Positions 1-8,283 of a DNA stretch of 64,000 nucleotides are shown piece by piece; position 1 is the stretch's first letter; each line of letters opens with the position of its first letter. The notes beneath the pieces were generated by a model. It was not told where the DNA came from and searched no databases. It was given only the letters and a program-made list of their open reading frames with translations. The DNA lies in the NCBI GenBank assembly GCA_017515325.1, contig JAFWGA010000049.1, positions 1 to 64,000 of the forward strand, written 5' to 3'. Source of the stretch: Blautia sp. (GTDB lineage: Bacteria; Bacillota; Clostridia; Lachnospirales; Lachnospiraceae). The position numbers and the translations under genes are program-made.

Positions 1-112
1 ATCCTCCCCAATATTCGCATTCCGTGGGGCCCCGTTCTCGCCTCCCGGCTCGGTCGTTGCTGAACGCGTGCCACTGGCACGCAGCAACCCACTTCATGCT
101 CATATAGGGGCG

Positions 113-186
113 TGCAATAAAGCCTCGTCCCCACTGGCAAGCGAGCTTGCCGTGGGAACAGGCTTTTTGCACTGGAATCATATATA
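113..186. repeat. Interspersed palindromic repeat R1, copy 1
   Basis: A hairpin element with stem CCCACTGGCAAGC / GCTTGCCGTGGG, framed by GCCT and AGGC and ending in TTTTTGCACTGGAATCAT. Near-identical or diverged copies lie at 16741-16812 and 30964-31031. All are intergenic. The T-rich end could act as a terminator, but recurrence in unrelated contexts points to a REP-like element. Confidence 0.7.
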
Positions 187-216
187 AAGCAGCATTAGTT
201 AAAACACTGCAGCTAG

Positions 217-272
217 GAAGTAACCGTGGCTGCCCAGGTCAGCAGCTCGCCCTTGTTGTGAGCTGTGTATGG
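217..272. repeat. Interspersed repeat R2, copy 1
   Basis: The segment starting AAGTAACCGTGGCTGCCCAG and running through GTCAGCAGCTCGC and GAGCTG recurs at 3412-3460 (GTCAGCAGCTCGC, then GCGAGCTG) and more weakly at 16672-16702. It contains the small inverted repeat CAGCTCGC/GCGAGCTG. It lies about 30 bases after R1 here, and about 40 bases before R1 at 16.7 kb, so the two families tend to travel together. Confidence 0.55.
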
Positions 273-454
273 GCAGGATGGGTGAGCAGAGGGCGCACTT
301 TCATTGTGACGACAGAAGCCATGCCTTCCAGAACTGAACAGTTGCAAAGGAGTTGCTCGTCAACGGATTTAGAGGGGTTACCCTGAAAGAAACTCATTCT
401 ATTACTGTTCAGCATTGGGTGATTGATGATCGCCCGGCAGAGAAGGAGGTTCCC

Positions 455-644
455 ATGAGAAAAATCACGGCTTGGCTGCTGGCGGCAGCATTGACCCATG
501 TATCGTCCGGCAGTGTTCCATGCCGTAAATGAGAGTGTATGGACAAACTATCCGGAAGACGGCGACGGCAGAAATATTCCACCTGCAGACTGCACCGATG
601 GTTACGGAATTGCTGCACTGTATGACCTGGAGCTGGTAGGCTGA
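455..644 (+). pseudogene. Frameshifted remnant of a small secreted protein
   Basis: An ideal ribosome site (AGAAGGAGGT, 441-450) precedes ATG 455. The first frame encodes a signal-peptide start ([15 protein letters not shown]) and stops at 530-532. The +1 frame from about 498 continues with 48 codons of coding-like sequence (including [18 protein letters not shown]) to TGA 642-644. A terminator hairpin follows at 695-730. The simplest reading is one small exported protein broken by a frameshift near 498. The family was not recognised. A short genuine 25-residue peptide in the first frame is possible but less likely. Confidence 0.4.
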
Positions 645-694
645 TTGCTTCATTGAATCGGCCGGTCAGTCCGGCATAGCGACGGGTGGGGCAT

Positions 695-730
695 GCGGCC
701 ATGCTTCCTTTTGGAGGCATGGCCGCTTTT
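695..730 (+). terminator. Rho-independent terminator
   Basis: Perfect 10-bp stem GCGGCCATGC (695-704) and GCATGGCCGC (717-726), then TTTT. It fits the end of the small secreted-protein remnant upstream. Homology to an ABC ATPase begins within about 6 bases of its end, marking a probable rearrangement junction. Confidence 0.65.
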
Positions 731-735
731 CCTGT

Positions 736-1092
736 GAACTCTCCGGAGGGCAGATGCAGAGACTGATGATCGCCCGGATTTTCCTTTTGAAGCCTAAGAT
801 TCTCCTGGCTGACGAGCCGACCTCCATGATCGATGCCTGTTCCAGGGCTACCATCCTGGATATGCTGCTGAATCTCCGGGACGAGATCGGGATGACGGTC
901 ATCTTTATTACGCATGATATCGGTCTGGCTTACTATATTTCGGACACGGTCTATATTATGGAGCAGGGTAGATTTGTGGAGCACGGATCAGCAGATCAGG
1001 TTATCCTGACCCCCAAGGCACCTTACACCCGCCGCCTGATCAGTGACGTGCCTAAGATCCATGAAGCCTGGGATCTGAGCACTGTGGAGTAA
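736..1092 (+). pseudogene. C-terminal fragment of an oligopeptide ABC transporter ATPase (OppF/DppF type)
   Basis: Translation from 736 starts at the ABC signature ([10 protein letters not shown]), then Walker B ([12 protein letters not shown]), the H-loop (IFITHDI) and the oligopeptide-subfamily tail motif APYTRRLI. Walker A and the Q-loop, roughly the first 150 residues of a normal subunit of about 260-330, are missing. The residual open frame starts at ATG 754, inside the signature, so it cannot make a working ATPase. No permease or binding-protein genes of an opp/dpp operon remain nearby. The fragment begins right after a terminator hairpin, so it was probably cut by deletion or recombination. 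It ends 26 bases before the beta-glucosidase gene. Confidence 0.75.
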
Positions 1093-1118
1093 ATGGCAGA
1101 AAGAAAGAGAGGGACAGT

Positions 1119-3407
1119 ATGGGAATGGACATAGAAAAATTGATTTCTGAGATGACACTGGAAGAAAAGGCTTCCCTTTTGTCAGGTGCTGATTTCTGGC
1201 ATACAAAGGCAGTTGAGCGGCTGGGAATCCCTTCGACAATGGTGAGCGACGGGCCTCATGGCCTTCGAAAGCAGGACGAGGCCGGAGACCACCTGGGAGT
1301 CAATGACAGCATCAAGGCAGTATGCTTTCCGACGGCGAGCGCTACTGCGGCAAGCTTTGACAGGGAAATGCTTCTCAGGATCGGGGAAGGCATTGGAGAT
1401 GCCTGCCAGCATGAGAATCTGAGCGTGGTTTTAGGGCCTGCCGTCAATATCAAGAGATCTCCCCTCTGCGGCCGGAATTTTGAATATTTCAGCGAGGATC
1501 CTTTCCTGGCCGGGGAATTGGCAGCTGCCCTGATTGAGGGCGTGCAGAGCCGGAATGTCGGGACAAGCATCAAGCATTTTGCCGCAAACAACCAGGAGCA
1601 TCGCCGGATGTCTTCGGACAGTGTGATCGATGAGAGAACGCTCCGGGAAATTTATCTTCCTGCCTTTGAGATTGCGGTGAAAAAGGCAAAGCCCTGGACG
1701 GTCATGTGCTCCTACAATAAGGTCAACGGGGAATACGCTTCTCAGAATCATTGGCTCCTGACGGAAGTCCTCAGGAATGAGTGGGGATTTGACGGATACG
1801 TGATGAGTGACTGGGGCGCTGTCAGTGACCGTGTCAAAGGTGTGGCGGCCGGCCTTGACCTGGAGATGCCTGCCAGCGGCGGGAGCAATGACGCCCGGAT
1901 TGTGGCGGCAGTCCGAAGCGGGGCGCTTGACGAGGAAGCTGTGAACCAGTCGGTTCGCTGTATTCTGACGGTTATTGACCGGTATCTCTCCCACCGCAAG
2001 CCTGAGACGGAGTGGGATATGGAAGGCCAGCATCAGCTTGCCGGAAAGCTTGCTTCGGAATGTATGGTACTGTTGAAGAACGAAGACCATGTGCTTCCCT
2101 TTGGGAAAGACGAGAAGGTTGCCGTGATCGGAAAGTTCGCCAGGGAACCTCGTTATCAGGGAGGCGGAAGCTCTCACATCAACAGCTTCCGGGTAGAGAG
2201 CCTGATGGATGCCCTGGCAGGAAAAGACAATATCGTCTTTTCCCAGGGATATGATACCGAAAATGAGGAGGCAGACGAAGAACTGATCACACAGGCTGTG
2301 AAGGCAGCAGCCGGCTGTGACAAGGCTGTGATTGTCGCGGGCCTTCCGGACAGCTTTGAGAGCGAAGGCTATGACCGTTCGCATATGCGGATGCCCCGCT
2401 GTCAGGTGGAATTGATCGAGCGGGTAGCCTTGGCAAATCCCAATACCGTGGTGGTCCTTTACAACGGATCTCCGGTGGAAATGCCCTGGATTGCCTGTGT
2501 AAAAGGCCTTGTGGAGGGATATCTGGGAGGACAGGCCATCGGGGCCGCCACAAAAGCAGTGCTGTGGGGGGAGGTCAATCCCTGCGGACGGCTGCCGGAA
2601 AGCTTCCCGCTCCAGCTTGAGGATAATCCCTCCTTCCTGACCTATCAGGGAGAAGGGAATACTGCGGTTTATCACGAAGGGGTCTTTGTGGGCTACCGCT
2701 ATTATGACCGGAAAAAAATGGAGGTCCTGTTCCCCTTCGGATTCGGATTAAGCTACACCAGCTTTTCCTACAGCAATCTTCAGCTCAGCGCTTCTGAGAT
2801 GGACGATACCCAGACTCTGTCGGTTTGCGTGGATGTGACCAATACGGGCAGCAGGAGCGGCAAGGAAGTGGTACAGCTCTATGTGGGGGCGCCGGAATGC
2901 GAGGTATTCCGTCCTGTTAGGGAGCTGAAAGGCTTTGAAAAGATAGAACTCTCCCCAGGCGAGACAAAAACTGTCACCTTTTCCCTGGACAGGAGAGCCT
3001 TTGCCTACTGGAATACAAAACTTCACGACTGGTTTGTGGCCGATGGGGATTATACGATCCAGATCGGGCGCAGCAGCCGTGACATTGTTCTTTGCCGGTC
3101 CGTGAAGGTGGAGGGGACTGTCCCTGAACCACAGGATCCGGTTTCACCGGATTCCATCTACATGGACCTGGAAAAGAACCCGAAGGCAATGTCTGTAGTG
3201 GAACCGCTCTTTCAGAAAATGAGGGAAACCTTTGCCGGAGGAGACGAAAAAGAAAGTGACTCAGCGGCCTCGGAAGCGGTAACAGACGAGATGACTCAGG
3301 CTATGATCCGCTACATGCCGCTGCGGGGGCTTTTGAGCTTCGGCGGTGGGTCGCTCAGCTATGACCAGCTGCTTGAAATAGCAGATCAGATAAATAACAT
3401 GCAGTGA
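1119..3407 (+). CDS. Glycoside hydrolase family 3 beta-glucosidase
   Basis: 762 residues, the usual length for a three-domain GH3 enzyme. The N-terminal TIM barrel shows SDGPHGLRKQ, the GRNFEYFSEDP loop, KHFAANNQEHRR, and the nucleophile motif YVMSDWGA with the catalytic Asp near residue 231. The alpha/beta sandwich follows (VIVAGLPDSFESEGYDR), then a fibronectin type III-like domain (VDVTNTGSRSGKEVVQLYVG). There is no signal peptide, so it should act in the cytoplasm on imported beta-linked glucosides or cellobiose-like sugars. The exact substrate cannot be read from sequence. ATG 1119 follows GAGAGGGACAGT; ATG 1125 is an alternative. A 70-residue acidic, Ser/Ala-rich tail follows the fibronectin domain. 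It may serve with the sugar importer and GH5 enzyme downstream, though it is not in one operon with them. Confidence 0.92.
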   Translation: MGMDIEKLISEMTLEEKASLLSGADFWHTKAVERLGIPSTMVSDGPHGLRKQDEAGDHLGVNDSIKAVCFPTASATAASFDREMLLRIGEGIGDACQHENLSVVLGPAVNIKRSPLCGRNFEYFSEDPFLAGELAAALIEGVQSRNVGTSIKHFAANNQEHRRMSSDSVIDERTLREIYLPAFEIAVKKAKPWTVMCSYNKVNGEYASQNHWLLTEVLRNEWGFDGYVMSDWGAVSDRVKGVAAGLDLEMPASGGSNDARIVAAVRSGALDEEAVNQSVRCILTVIDRYLSHRKPETEWDMEGQHQLAGKLASECMVLLKNEDHVLPFGKDEKVAVIGKFAREPRYQGGGSSHINSFRVESLMDALAGKDNIVFSQGYDTENEEADEELITQAVKAAAGCDKAVIVAGLPDSFESEGYDRSHMRMPRCQVELIERVALANPNTVVVLYNGSPVEMPWIACVKGLVEGYLGGQAIGAATKAVLWGEVNPCGRLPESFPLQLEDNPSFLTYQGEGNTAVYHEGVFVGYRYYDRKKMEVLFPFGFGLSYTSFSYSNLQLSASEMDDTQTLSVCVDVTNTGSRSGKEVVQLYVGAPECEVFRPVRELKGFEKIELSPGETKTVTFSLDRRAFAYWNTKLHDWFVADGDYTIQIGRSSRDIVLCRSVKVEGTVPEPQDPVSPDSIYMDLEKNPKAMSVVEPLFQKMRETFAGGDEKESDSAASEAVTDEMTQAMIRYMPLRGLLSFGGGSLSYDQLLEIADQINNMQ

Positions 3408-3411
3408 TACT

Positions 3412-3460
3412 TCCGGGTAACTATTCAGGTCAGCAGCTCGCACTTGCAGCGAGCTGTCGG
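3412..3460. repeat. Interspersed repeat R2, copy 2
   Basis: Shares GTCAGCAGCTCGC and GCGAGCTG with the copy at 217-272. It sits directly behind the beta-glucosidase stop codon and just before a GGDEF gene fragment. Confidence 0.5.
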
Positions 3461-3484
3461 CCGTCAAAGCCTGGCCTTAGGGAT

Positions 3485-3576
3485 ATGAAGGATCTTTTTT
3501 ATCGGGCAGACAGGGCTTTATACCTGGCCAAAGAGGAGGGAGGGAAAAATGTATCTTTTAATTCGCGGCATTTCCA
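3485..3576 (+). pseudogene. Fragment of the C-terminal end of a GGDEF domain
   Basis: About 27 codons from ATG 3485 read MKDLFYRADRALYLAKEEGG and on to KNVSF, the typical last helix of a diguanylate cyclase domain (ADxALYxAKxxG). Nothing upstream matches the rest of a GGDEF domain; repeat R2 lies there instead. The frame then runs out into non-homologous sequence. Its purine-rich end supplies the ribosome site of the next gene. This looks like the stump of a deleted cyclase gene. Confidence 0.65.
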
Positions 3577-6542
3577 TCTGCCATGGACAAGGAAAAAAAG
3601 CCTTTGTCAAAGCGTTCAGCAAAGCTCCGGCCAAAGCTTTCCTCATCGTTTTTATCTGCATCACCCTTTCCTTTTTTTTATCTGTTACTGGTAAAACGCA
3701 AGATGGTCAGGATACAAAAAAGGTAGTAAGGGTAGGATGGTTTGAATCCACATTAAACCATACCGATTCCTTTGGCAGGCGTTCTGGCTACGGATATGAT
3801 TATCAGCAGAGGATTGCCGCCTTTACCGGATGGACCTATGAATATGTGGAGGGAGGCTGGTCAGAGCTTTTTGGCATGCTCAAATCTGGGGAAATAGACC
3901 TTCTGAGCGATATTTCATTTACGGAGGAAAGAGCCGGAAGCATCTTATTTTCTGCAGAGCATATGGGGTCAGAGGAATATCATGCCTTTATCACCCGCGA
4001 AAATACACAGATCAATCCAGATGATTTTTCCACCTTTAATGGCAAGAAGGTAGGAATGAATAAAAACAGCCTGCAGGAGGGCTTGTTTGTTGAATGGGAA
4101 GATAAGCATGATATTCATCCGGATATAGTGGAACTGACATGTAATGATGTTGAAGCGGTGGCTTTGCTGAAGGCCGGAGAGATAGATGTATATGTTTCCC
4201 TGGACTCGCTTGGGACGTCGGACGATATTGTATCAGTCTGCAAAATCGGAGCATCAGATATTTATTTTGGTATCAATAAGAACCGCCCGGATATAAAACA
4301 GGGATTAGATGCGGCTATGAACCGTATTTTGGAGGACAATCGGTATTTTAACGAGCAGCTTTCGGAAAAATATGATAATGTTCAGGGAGTGAAAGGCTTT
4401 CTCTCGAATGAAGAAAAACAATGGGTATCAGACCATGGAAAAATCAGAGTAGGATACCTGGACGACTTCCTGCCTTTCTCTGGATCAGACCCAGTCAGTT
4501 CTAACCTCACCGGAGCTTTGGCGGATTTCCTGGAAATGGCCAGGACAGTAGAAAAAAACGCGGAACTCACCTTTGAACCACGAGCGTATCACACCGTAAA
4601 GGCAGCTCTTCAGGCCCTGCTGGAGAATGAGGTCGACTGCCTCTTTCCCTTGGATCTGACGCTGTATGATGGGGAAGAATTAGGCGTTATTGTTTCAGAC
4701 CCTTTAGTTTCTACAGAGATGTATCTGGCCGTACGGACGGCTGACCATCTTGAGATATCGGCTTCCCAGGAAAGGACAGCTGCTGTTCTGGAAGGGGATA
4801 TGAATCAGGAAATCTTTTTCCTGGAGCATTATCCTAAATGGGTGACAGTTGATTTCAAAAATGAAACAGAAGCATTTCAGAGTCTGGCGTCCGGACATAC
4901 AGACTGTATCCTGATCAGTAATTATCATTTAAACCATTTCAGTGATATCTGTACGAAGCACAGGCTTTCCACCGTGACAACAGGGGAAGTCATGGAATTA
5001 TGCTTTGCCGTCAGACAGAAGGACTACTGGCTCTATTCTATCCTGAATAAACTGAACCGTATTATTCCGGAGTCGGTGATTAACACGTTATTGGTAAACT
5101 ACTCTTTCACTGATGAAAAGGTCACCTTTGGGGATTTTATCAGAGATAACCTGCCGTATGTTCTCTTTGCTGCCTCATTGCTGAGCCTTGTCTTCCTTCT
5201 TCTTCTGCTCTTGGGCATGAAGGAAAGAAAGAAGGCAAGTGAAGGCAGCAAGCTGATTTCGGAGACAGAACGGGATCACCTGACCAATCTCTACAATCGC
5301 AATTATTTCTTTGTCTATGCCAACAGGCTTTACAGTGAAAACATGGAGAAGCCAATGGATGCCATCGTGGTAAACATTGAGCGCTTCCACATTATCAATA
5401 CTCTGAATGGACGGGAATATGGAAACCAGATTCTGCGTACCATCGGAGAGGAAATCGGTTTGTTTACTTCAGAGACAGGAGGAATTGCAGGCAGGTTCGA
5501 AAGCGACCGGTTTGATATATACTGCCCGCACTTTGATGATTATCAATCTCTGCTTGACCGATTGCAAAACCGGATCAAGGCAGAAATCACCCCATCTGAT
5601 ATTCTCCTTCGCATGGGTGTTATGCCCTGGCATAAGGATGTCCAGCCGGAATTAATGTTTGACCTGGCCAGAACGGCATGCAGCATGATCAAGGGAAACT
5701 ACGGTAAGCATCTCATGATCTATGATGAAGGAATGCGCCTGCGCGACCAGCGTGAGCATATCCTTCAGAATGATCTTGTGCGTGCTCTCGAACAGCATGA
5801 GCTGGAGGTATATTATCAGCCCAAATATTATATCCAGGGAGACGTCCCGGTGCTTAGCAGTGCCGAAGCCTTGATCAGGTGGAGACATCCTGAGCTGGGG
5901 ATGCTGATGCCAAACGATTTTATTCCCCTTTTTGAAAAGAATGGTCAGATTTTCGACCTGGACAGATATGTATGGGAAGAAGCAGCAAGACAGATATCCA
6001 TCTGGCAAAAGAAATATGGCCTGATTCTGCCTGTCTCTGTAAACCTGTCCCGGATTGATATTTTTACCCCGAACCTCTTTGCCATACTGGAGGATATTAC
6101 CTCGCGGAACCAGATAGACCGAAATAATCTGAAGCTGGAAATCACGGAGTCTGCATATACCCAGAATGCTGATTACCTGATCGGTGTGATCAATAAGCTG
6201 AGGGATAGAGGCTATGAGATAGAGATGGATGATTTTGGCTCCGGATATTCGTCCCTGAATATGCTTTCGTCCATGCCCATTGACATTTTGAAAATGGACA
6301 AAGCCTTTATTCGAAATATGGAGCACAATGAAAAAGATATCAGATTTATCGAATTGATTCTGGAAATTGCAAAAAATATGAAGGTTCCTGTTATAGCAGA
6401 AGGGGTGGAAACGGAGACTCAGATACAGCTGCTGAAGAAGCTTGGCTGTCAGCTGGCCCAGGGTTATTATTTTGCCCGTCCGGTTTCGGCTCTGGTGTTT
6501 GAAGATACCATTATGAGATGGGATTCTAAGCCTGAGAAGTGA
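3549..6542 (+). CDS. Membrane cyclic-di-GMP phosphodiesterase with twin SBP sensor, degenerate GGDEF and EAL domains
   Basis: 997 residues. Order: N-terminal membrane anchor (about 29-48); two family-3 solute-binding (PBPb) domains outside the membrane (about 57-275, starting KKVVRVGWFES, and 292-515, starting KIRVGYLDDFLPFSG); second membrane segment (about 534-556); GGDEF-like domain (about 575-725) whose signature has decayed to GRFESDRF; EAL domain (about 735-985). The EAL domain keeps EALIRW (Glu 773), EITESAY, DDFGSGYSSL and AEGVETETQ, so it should hydrolyse cyclic-di-GMP, with the GGDEF part regulatory. The twin binding domains suggest control by an extracellular amino acid or similar ligand. 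ATG 3549 follows GAGGAGGGAGGG. The GGDEF gene 43 bases downstream could be the opposing cyclase. Confidence 0.88.
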   Translation: MYLLIRGISICHGQGKKAFVKAFSKAPAKAFLIVFICITLSFFLSVTGKTQDGQDTKKVVRVGWFESTLNHTDSFGRRSGYGYDYQQRIAAFTGWTYEYVEGGWSELFGMLKSGEIDLLSDISFTEERAGSILFSAEHMGSEEYHAFITRENTQINPDDFSTFNGKKVGMNKNSLQEGLFVEWEDKHDIHPDIVELTCNDVEAVALLKAGEIDVYVSLDSLGTSDDIVSVCKIGASDIYFGINKNRPDIKQGLDAAMNRILEDNRYFNEQLSEKYDNVQGVKGFLSNEEKQWVSDHGKIRVGYLDDFLPFSGSDPVSSNLTGALADFLEMARTVEKNAELTFEPRAYHTVKAALQALLENEVDCLFPLDLTLYDGEELGVIVSDPLVSTEMYLAVRTADHLEISASQERTAAVLEGDMNQEIFFLEHYPKWVTVDFKNETEAFQSLASGHTDCILISNYHLNHFSDICTKHRLSTVTTGEVMELCFAVRQKDYWLYSILNKLNRIIPESVINTLLVNYSFTDEKVTFGDFIRDNLPYVLFAASLLSLVFLLLLLLGMKERKKASEGSKLISETERDHLTNLYNRNYFFVYANRLYSENMEKPMDAIVVNIERFHIINTLNGREYGNQILRTIGEEIGLFTSETGGIAGRFESDRFDIYCPHFDDYQSLLDRLQNRIKAEITPSDILLRMGVMPWHKDVQPELMFDLARTACSMIKGNYGKHLMIYDEGMRLRDQREHILQNDLVRALEQHELEVYYQPKYYIQGDVPVLSSAEALIRWRHPELGMLMPNDFIPLFEKNGQIFDLDRYVWEEAARQISIWQKKYGLILPVSVNLSRIDIFTPNLFAILEDITSRNQIDRNNLKLEITESAYTQNADYLIGVINKLRDRGYEIEMDDFGSGYSSLNMLSSMPIDILKMDKAFIRNMEHNEKDIRFIELILEIAKNMKVPVIAEGVETETQIQLLKKLGCQLAQGYYFARPVSALVFEDTIMRWDSKPEK

Positions 6543-6585
6543 GGCAGACGAGACTGTCAATGTAGGAACTGATGAGGCTGTTTAA

Positions 6586-8070
6586 ATGGAAAAGAAAAAA
6601 AGGGGTTTATCTATTGCTGTAAAACTGTATTTTTTTATCTTCTTTACGGTACTGGCAGTTTCTATCGGTACAGCCATACAGGCATACCGGATCAATGCAG
6701 ACCAGATCGACAGATATTATAAGCAGGCCGTCCTTGACTCCGCGAGGAGCTTTTCCTCCTTCGTAGATGGGGATTATATGGCAGAGCTTAGGGAAGCAGT
6801 GGAATCAGAGGAGTTTCAGAGCCTGAGAGAGACCGCGGAGAAAACGGAAGATGAGAGTCTGATTCAGGATTACCTGGAAAAGAATGGCTTGTGGGACCGG
6901 TATGTCAAGATCAGGGAAGACCTGATGAAGTTCCTGGCCAATATGGAGGCGGTCCGCTATCTCTATATTATAGCCTGTGGAGACGCGGAGGCTCTCTACG
7001 ATATGTATTTGATTGATGATGATGAGACTCCGATCTATGAAACAGGCTATTATGAAAAAAGAGAGGAAGCCTTCCTGGGAAAGGATCTGTCCACATCGCT
7101 TGAACCGACCATCTCTACCGGCGACTGGGGGTGGCTTTGCTCTACCTATGTGCCGGTATATGACTCGAAGGGAAGGGTCGTTTGCCAGGTTGGCTGTGAT
7201 TACGGAATGGACGAAGTGATGACAGAAAGGCACATGTCTTTGCTGTATATCATTCTGTCTGTGGTTTTGCTTACCGGTATCGTACTGGTCTGTGCGGTCA
7301 TTCTCATTACCAGGATAGTAATCAAGCCCTTAAATCTCCTTACGGTGGAAATGGGTAAATTTAAACCTTCCGTGGATATTAGCTATAAGAAAGCCGGCGT
7401 AGCGAATCTGGAAATTAGAAGCCATGACGAGATAGAAATCCTCTATCAGGGGATTCGTGCCATGCAGATCAATATTATCGACTATCTCAATGATATGGAT
7501 ACGCTGCAGAAGGATATCAAACGTGTCGAGGAGGACATCAGAGCACGGGACGAGCAGATCGGACAGATGAGCAAAGAGGTCTATCGGGACGAGCTGACGG
7601 GTGTGGGGAGCAAAGCGGCCTACATCAGGAAGATTGAGGAACTGAGTCGGGAAATAAAGGCGGGAGACATTTCCTTCAGTATAGTGATAGTAGATATGAA
7701 TGACCTGAAAAGGATCAACGACAAATATGGCCATAAGATGGGAGACTTCTATATCAATGGCTGTTGTCACCTGATCTGTGAGCATTTCAAACATTCCCCG
7801 GTATACCGGATCGGTGGTGATGAATTCGTCATCATTCTGAAGGGGGTAGATTACGAAAATCGTGTGAAGCTTGTCGAAAGCCTCAAAAACAGTTATGCAC
7901 AGACCTATGCCAATCCGGACGTTAAGCCCTGGGAGAGGTATTCCGCCGCAGTGGGGATGGCTGACCTGGCCTCGGACGACAAAACCATAGATCTGGTGTT
8001 TAAACGAGCGGACAAGGCTATGTATGAGGACAAGCACAGGTTTAAAATGGAGCATGGGAGTTACCGGTAA
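6586..8070 (+). CDS. Membrane sensor diguanylate cyclase (GGDEF)
   Basis: 494 residues. Two membrane segments (about 12-32 and 220-243) enclose an extracytoplasmic sensor of about 185 residues that looks Cache-like. A HAMP-like linker and short coiled coil follow (about 245-330), then a GGDEF domain with RDELTGVGSKAAY, DMNDLKRINDKYGHKMGD and an intact GGDEF signature at 410-414, so it should make cyclic-di-GMP. The final helix reads ADKAMYEDKHRFK. It lies 43 bases after the EAL gene on the same strand and probably shares its transcript. The ribosome site before ATG 6586 is weak (GATGAGGCTG), hinting at low expression or translational coupling. Confidence 0.88.
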   Translation: MEKKKRGLSIAVKLYFFIFFTVLAVSIGTAIQAYRINADQIDRYYKQAVLDSARSFSSFVDGDYMAELREAVESEEFQSLRETAEKTEDESLIQDYLEKNGLWDRYVKIREDLMKFLANMEAVRYLYIIACGDAEALYDMYLIDDDETPIYETGYYEKREEAFLGKDLSTSLEPTISTGDWGWLCSTYVPVYDSKGRVVCQVGCDYGMDEVMTERHMSLLYIILSVVLLTGIVLVCAVILITRIVIKPLNLLTVEMGKFKPSVDISYKKAGVANLEIRSHDEIEILYQGIRAMQINIIDYLNDMDTLQKDIKRVEEDIRARDEQIGQMSKEVYRDELTGVGSKAAYIRKIEELSREIKAGDISFSIVIVDMNDLKRINDKYGHKMGDFYINGCCHLICEHFKHSPVYRIGGDEFVIILKGVDYENRVKLVESLKNSYAQTYANPDVKPWERYSAAVGMADLASDDKTIDLVFKRADKAMYEDKHRFKMEHGSYR

Positions 8071-8160
8071 AACAGCAGCGCGAAAGTGCATGAAAGCAGC
8101 ACGCAAAAGTGTATGAAGGAACCGGGATGAAATTTGGAAAATATGCATGAACGAAAGTCG

Positions 8161-8190
8161 TTGACAGGGCCGGTTTTTACATGATACTAT
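8161..8190 (+). promoter_or_regulatory. Sigma-A type promoter for the sugar ABC importer genes
   Basis: TTGACA (8161-8166), an 18-base spacer, and an extended -10 element TGATACTAT (TACTAT at 8185-8190). It is about 95 bases upstream of the binding-protein start, with a strong AAGGAGG ribosome site near 8270. Confidence 0.6.
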
Positions 8191-8203
8191 ACAAACACAT
8201 TAA

Positions 8204-8241
8204 AACGAAACCGGTTACTGCCATAATAAATAATGGCAGGC
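8204..8241. promoter_or_regulatory. Candidate LacI-family operator and adjacent inverted repeat
   Basis: ACGAAACCGGTTACT (from 8205) has the central CCGG dyad and AAACCGGTTA shape of LacI/CcpA-family operators. It is followed by CTGCCAT (from about 8218) and ATGGCAG, an inverted repeat. Both lie just downstream of the promoter, where a repressor would block transcription. No LacI-type gene is in the window, so the regulator would be encoded elsewhere. Inference from pattern only. Confidence 0.4.
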
Positions 8242-8283
8242 AGCCCGAACAAAGCTTAGCTAACAAAGGAGGACTTTACAGCT

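Noticed and set aside
1431..2675. Long minus-strand open frame (414 codons) opposite the beta-glucosidase
   Set aside because: It is the mirror of a well-matched GH3 gene, has no ribosome site and low-likelihood protein composition. The same holds for the 563-codon minus frame at 53706-55397 opposite the reductase.
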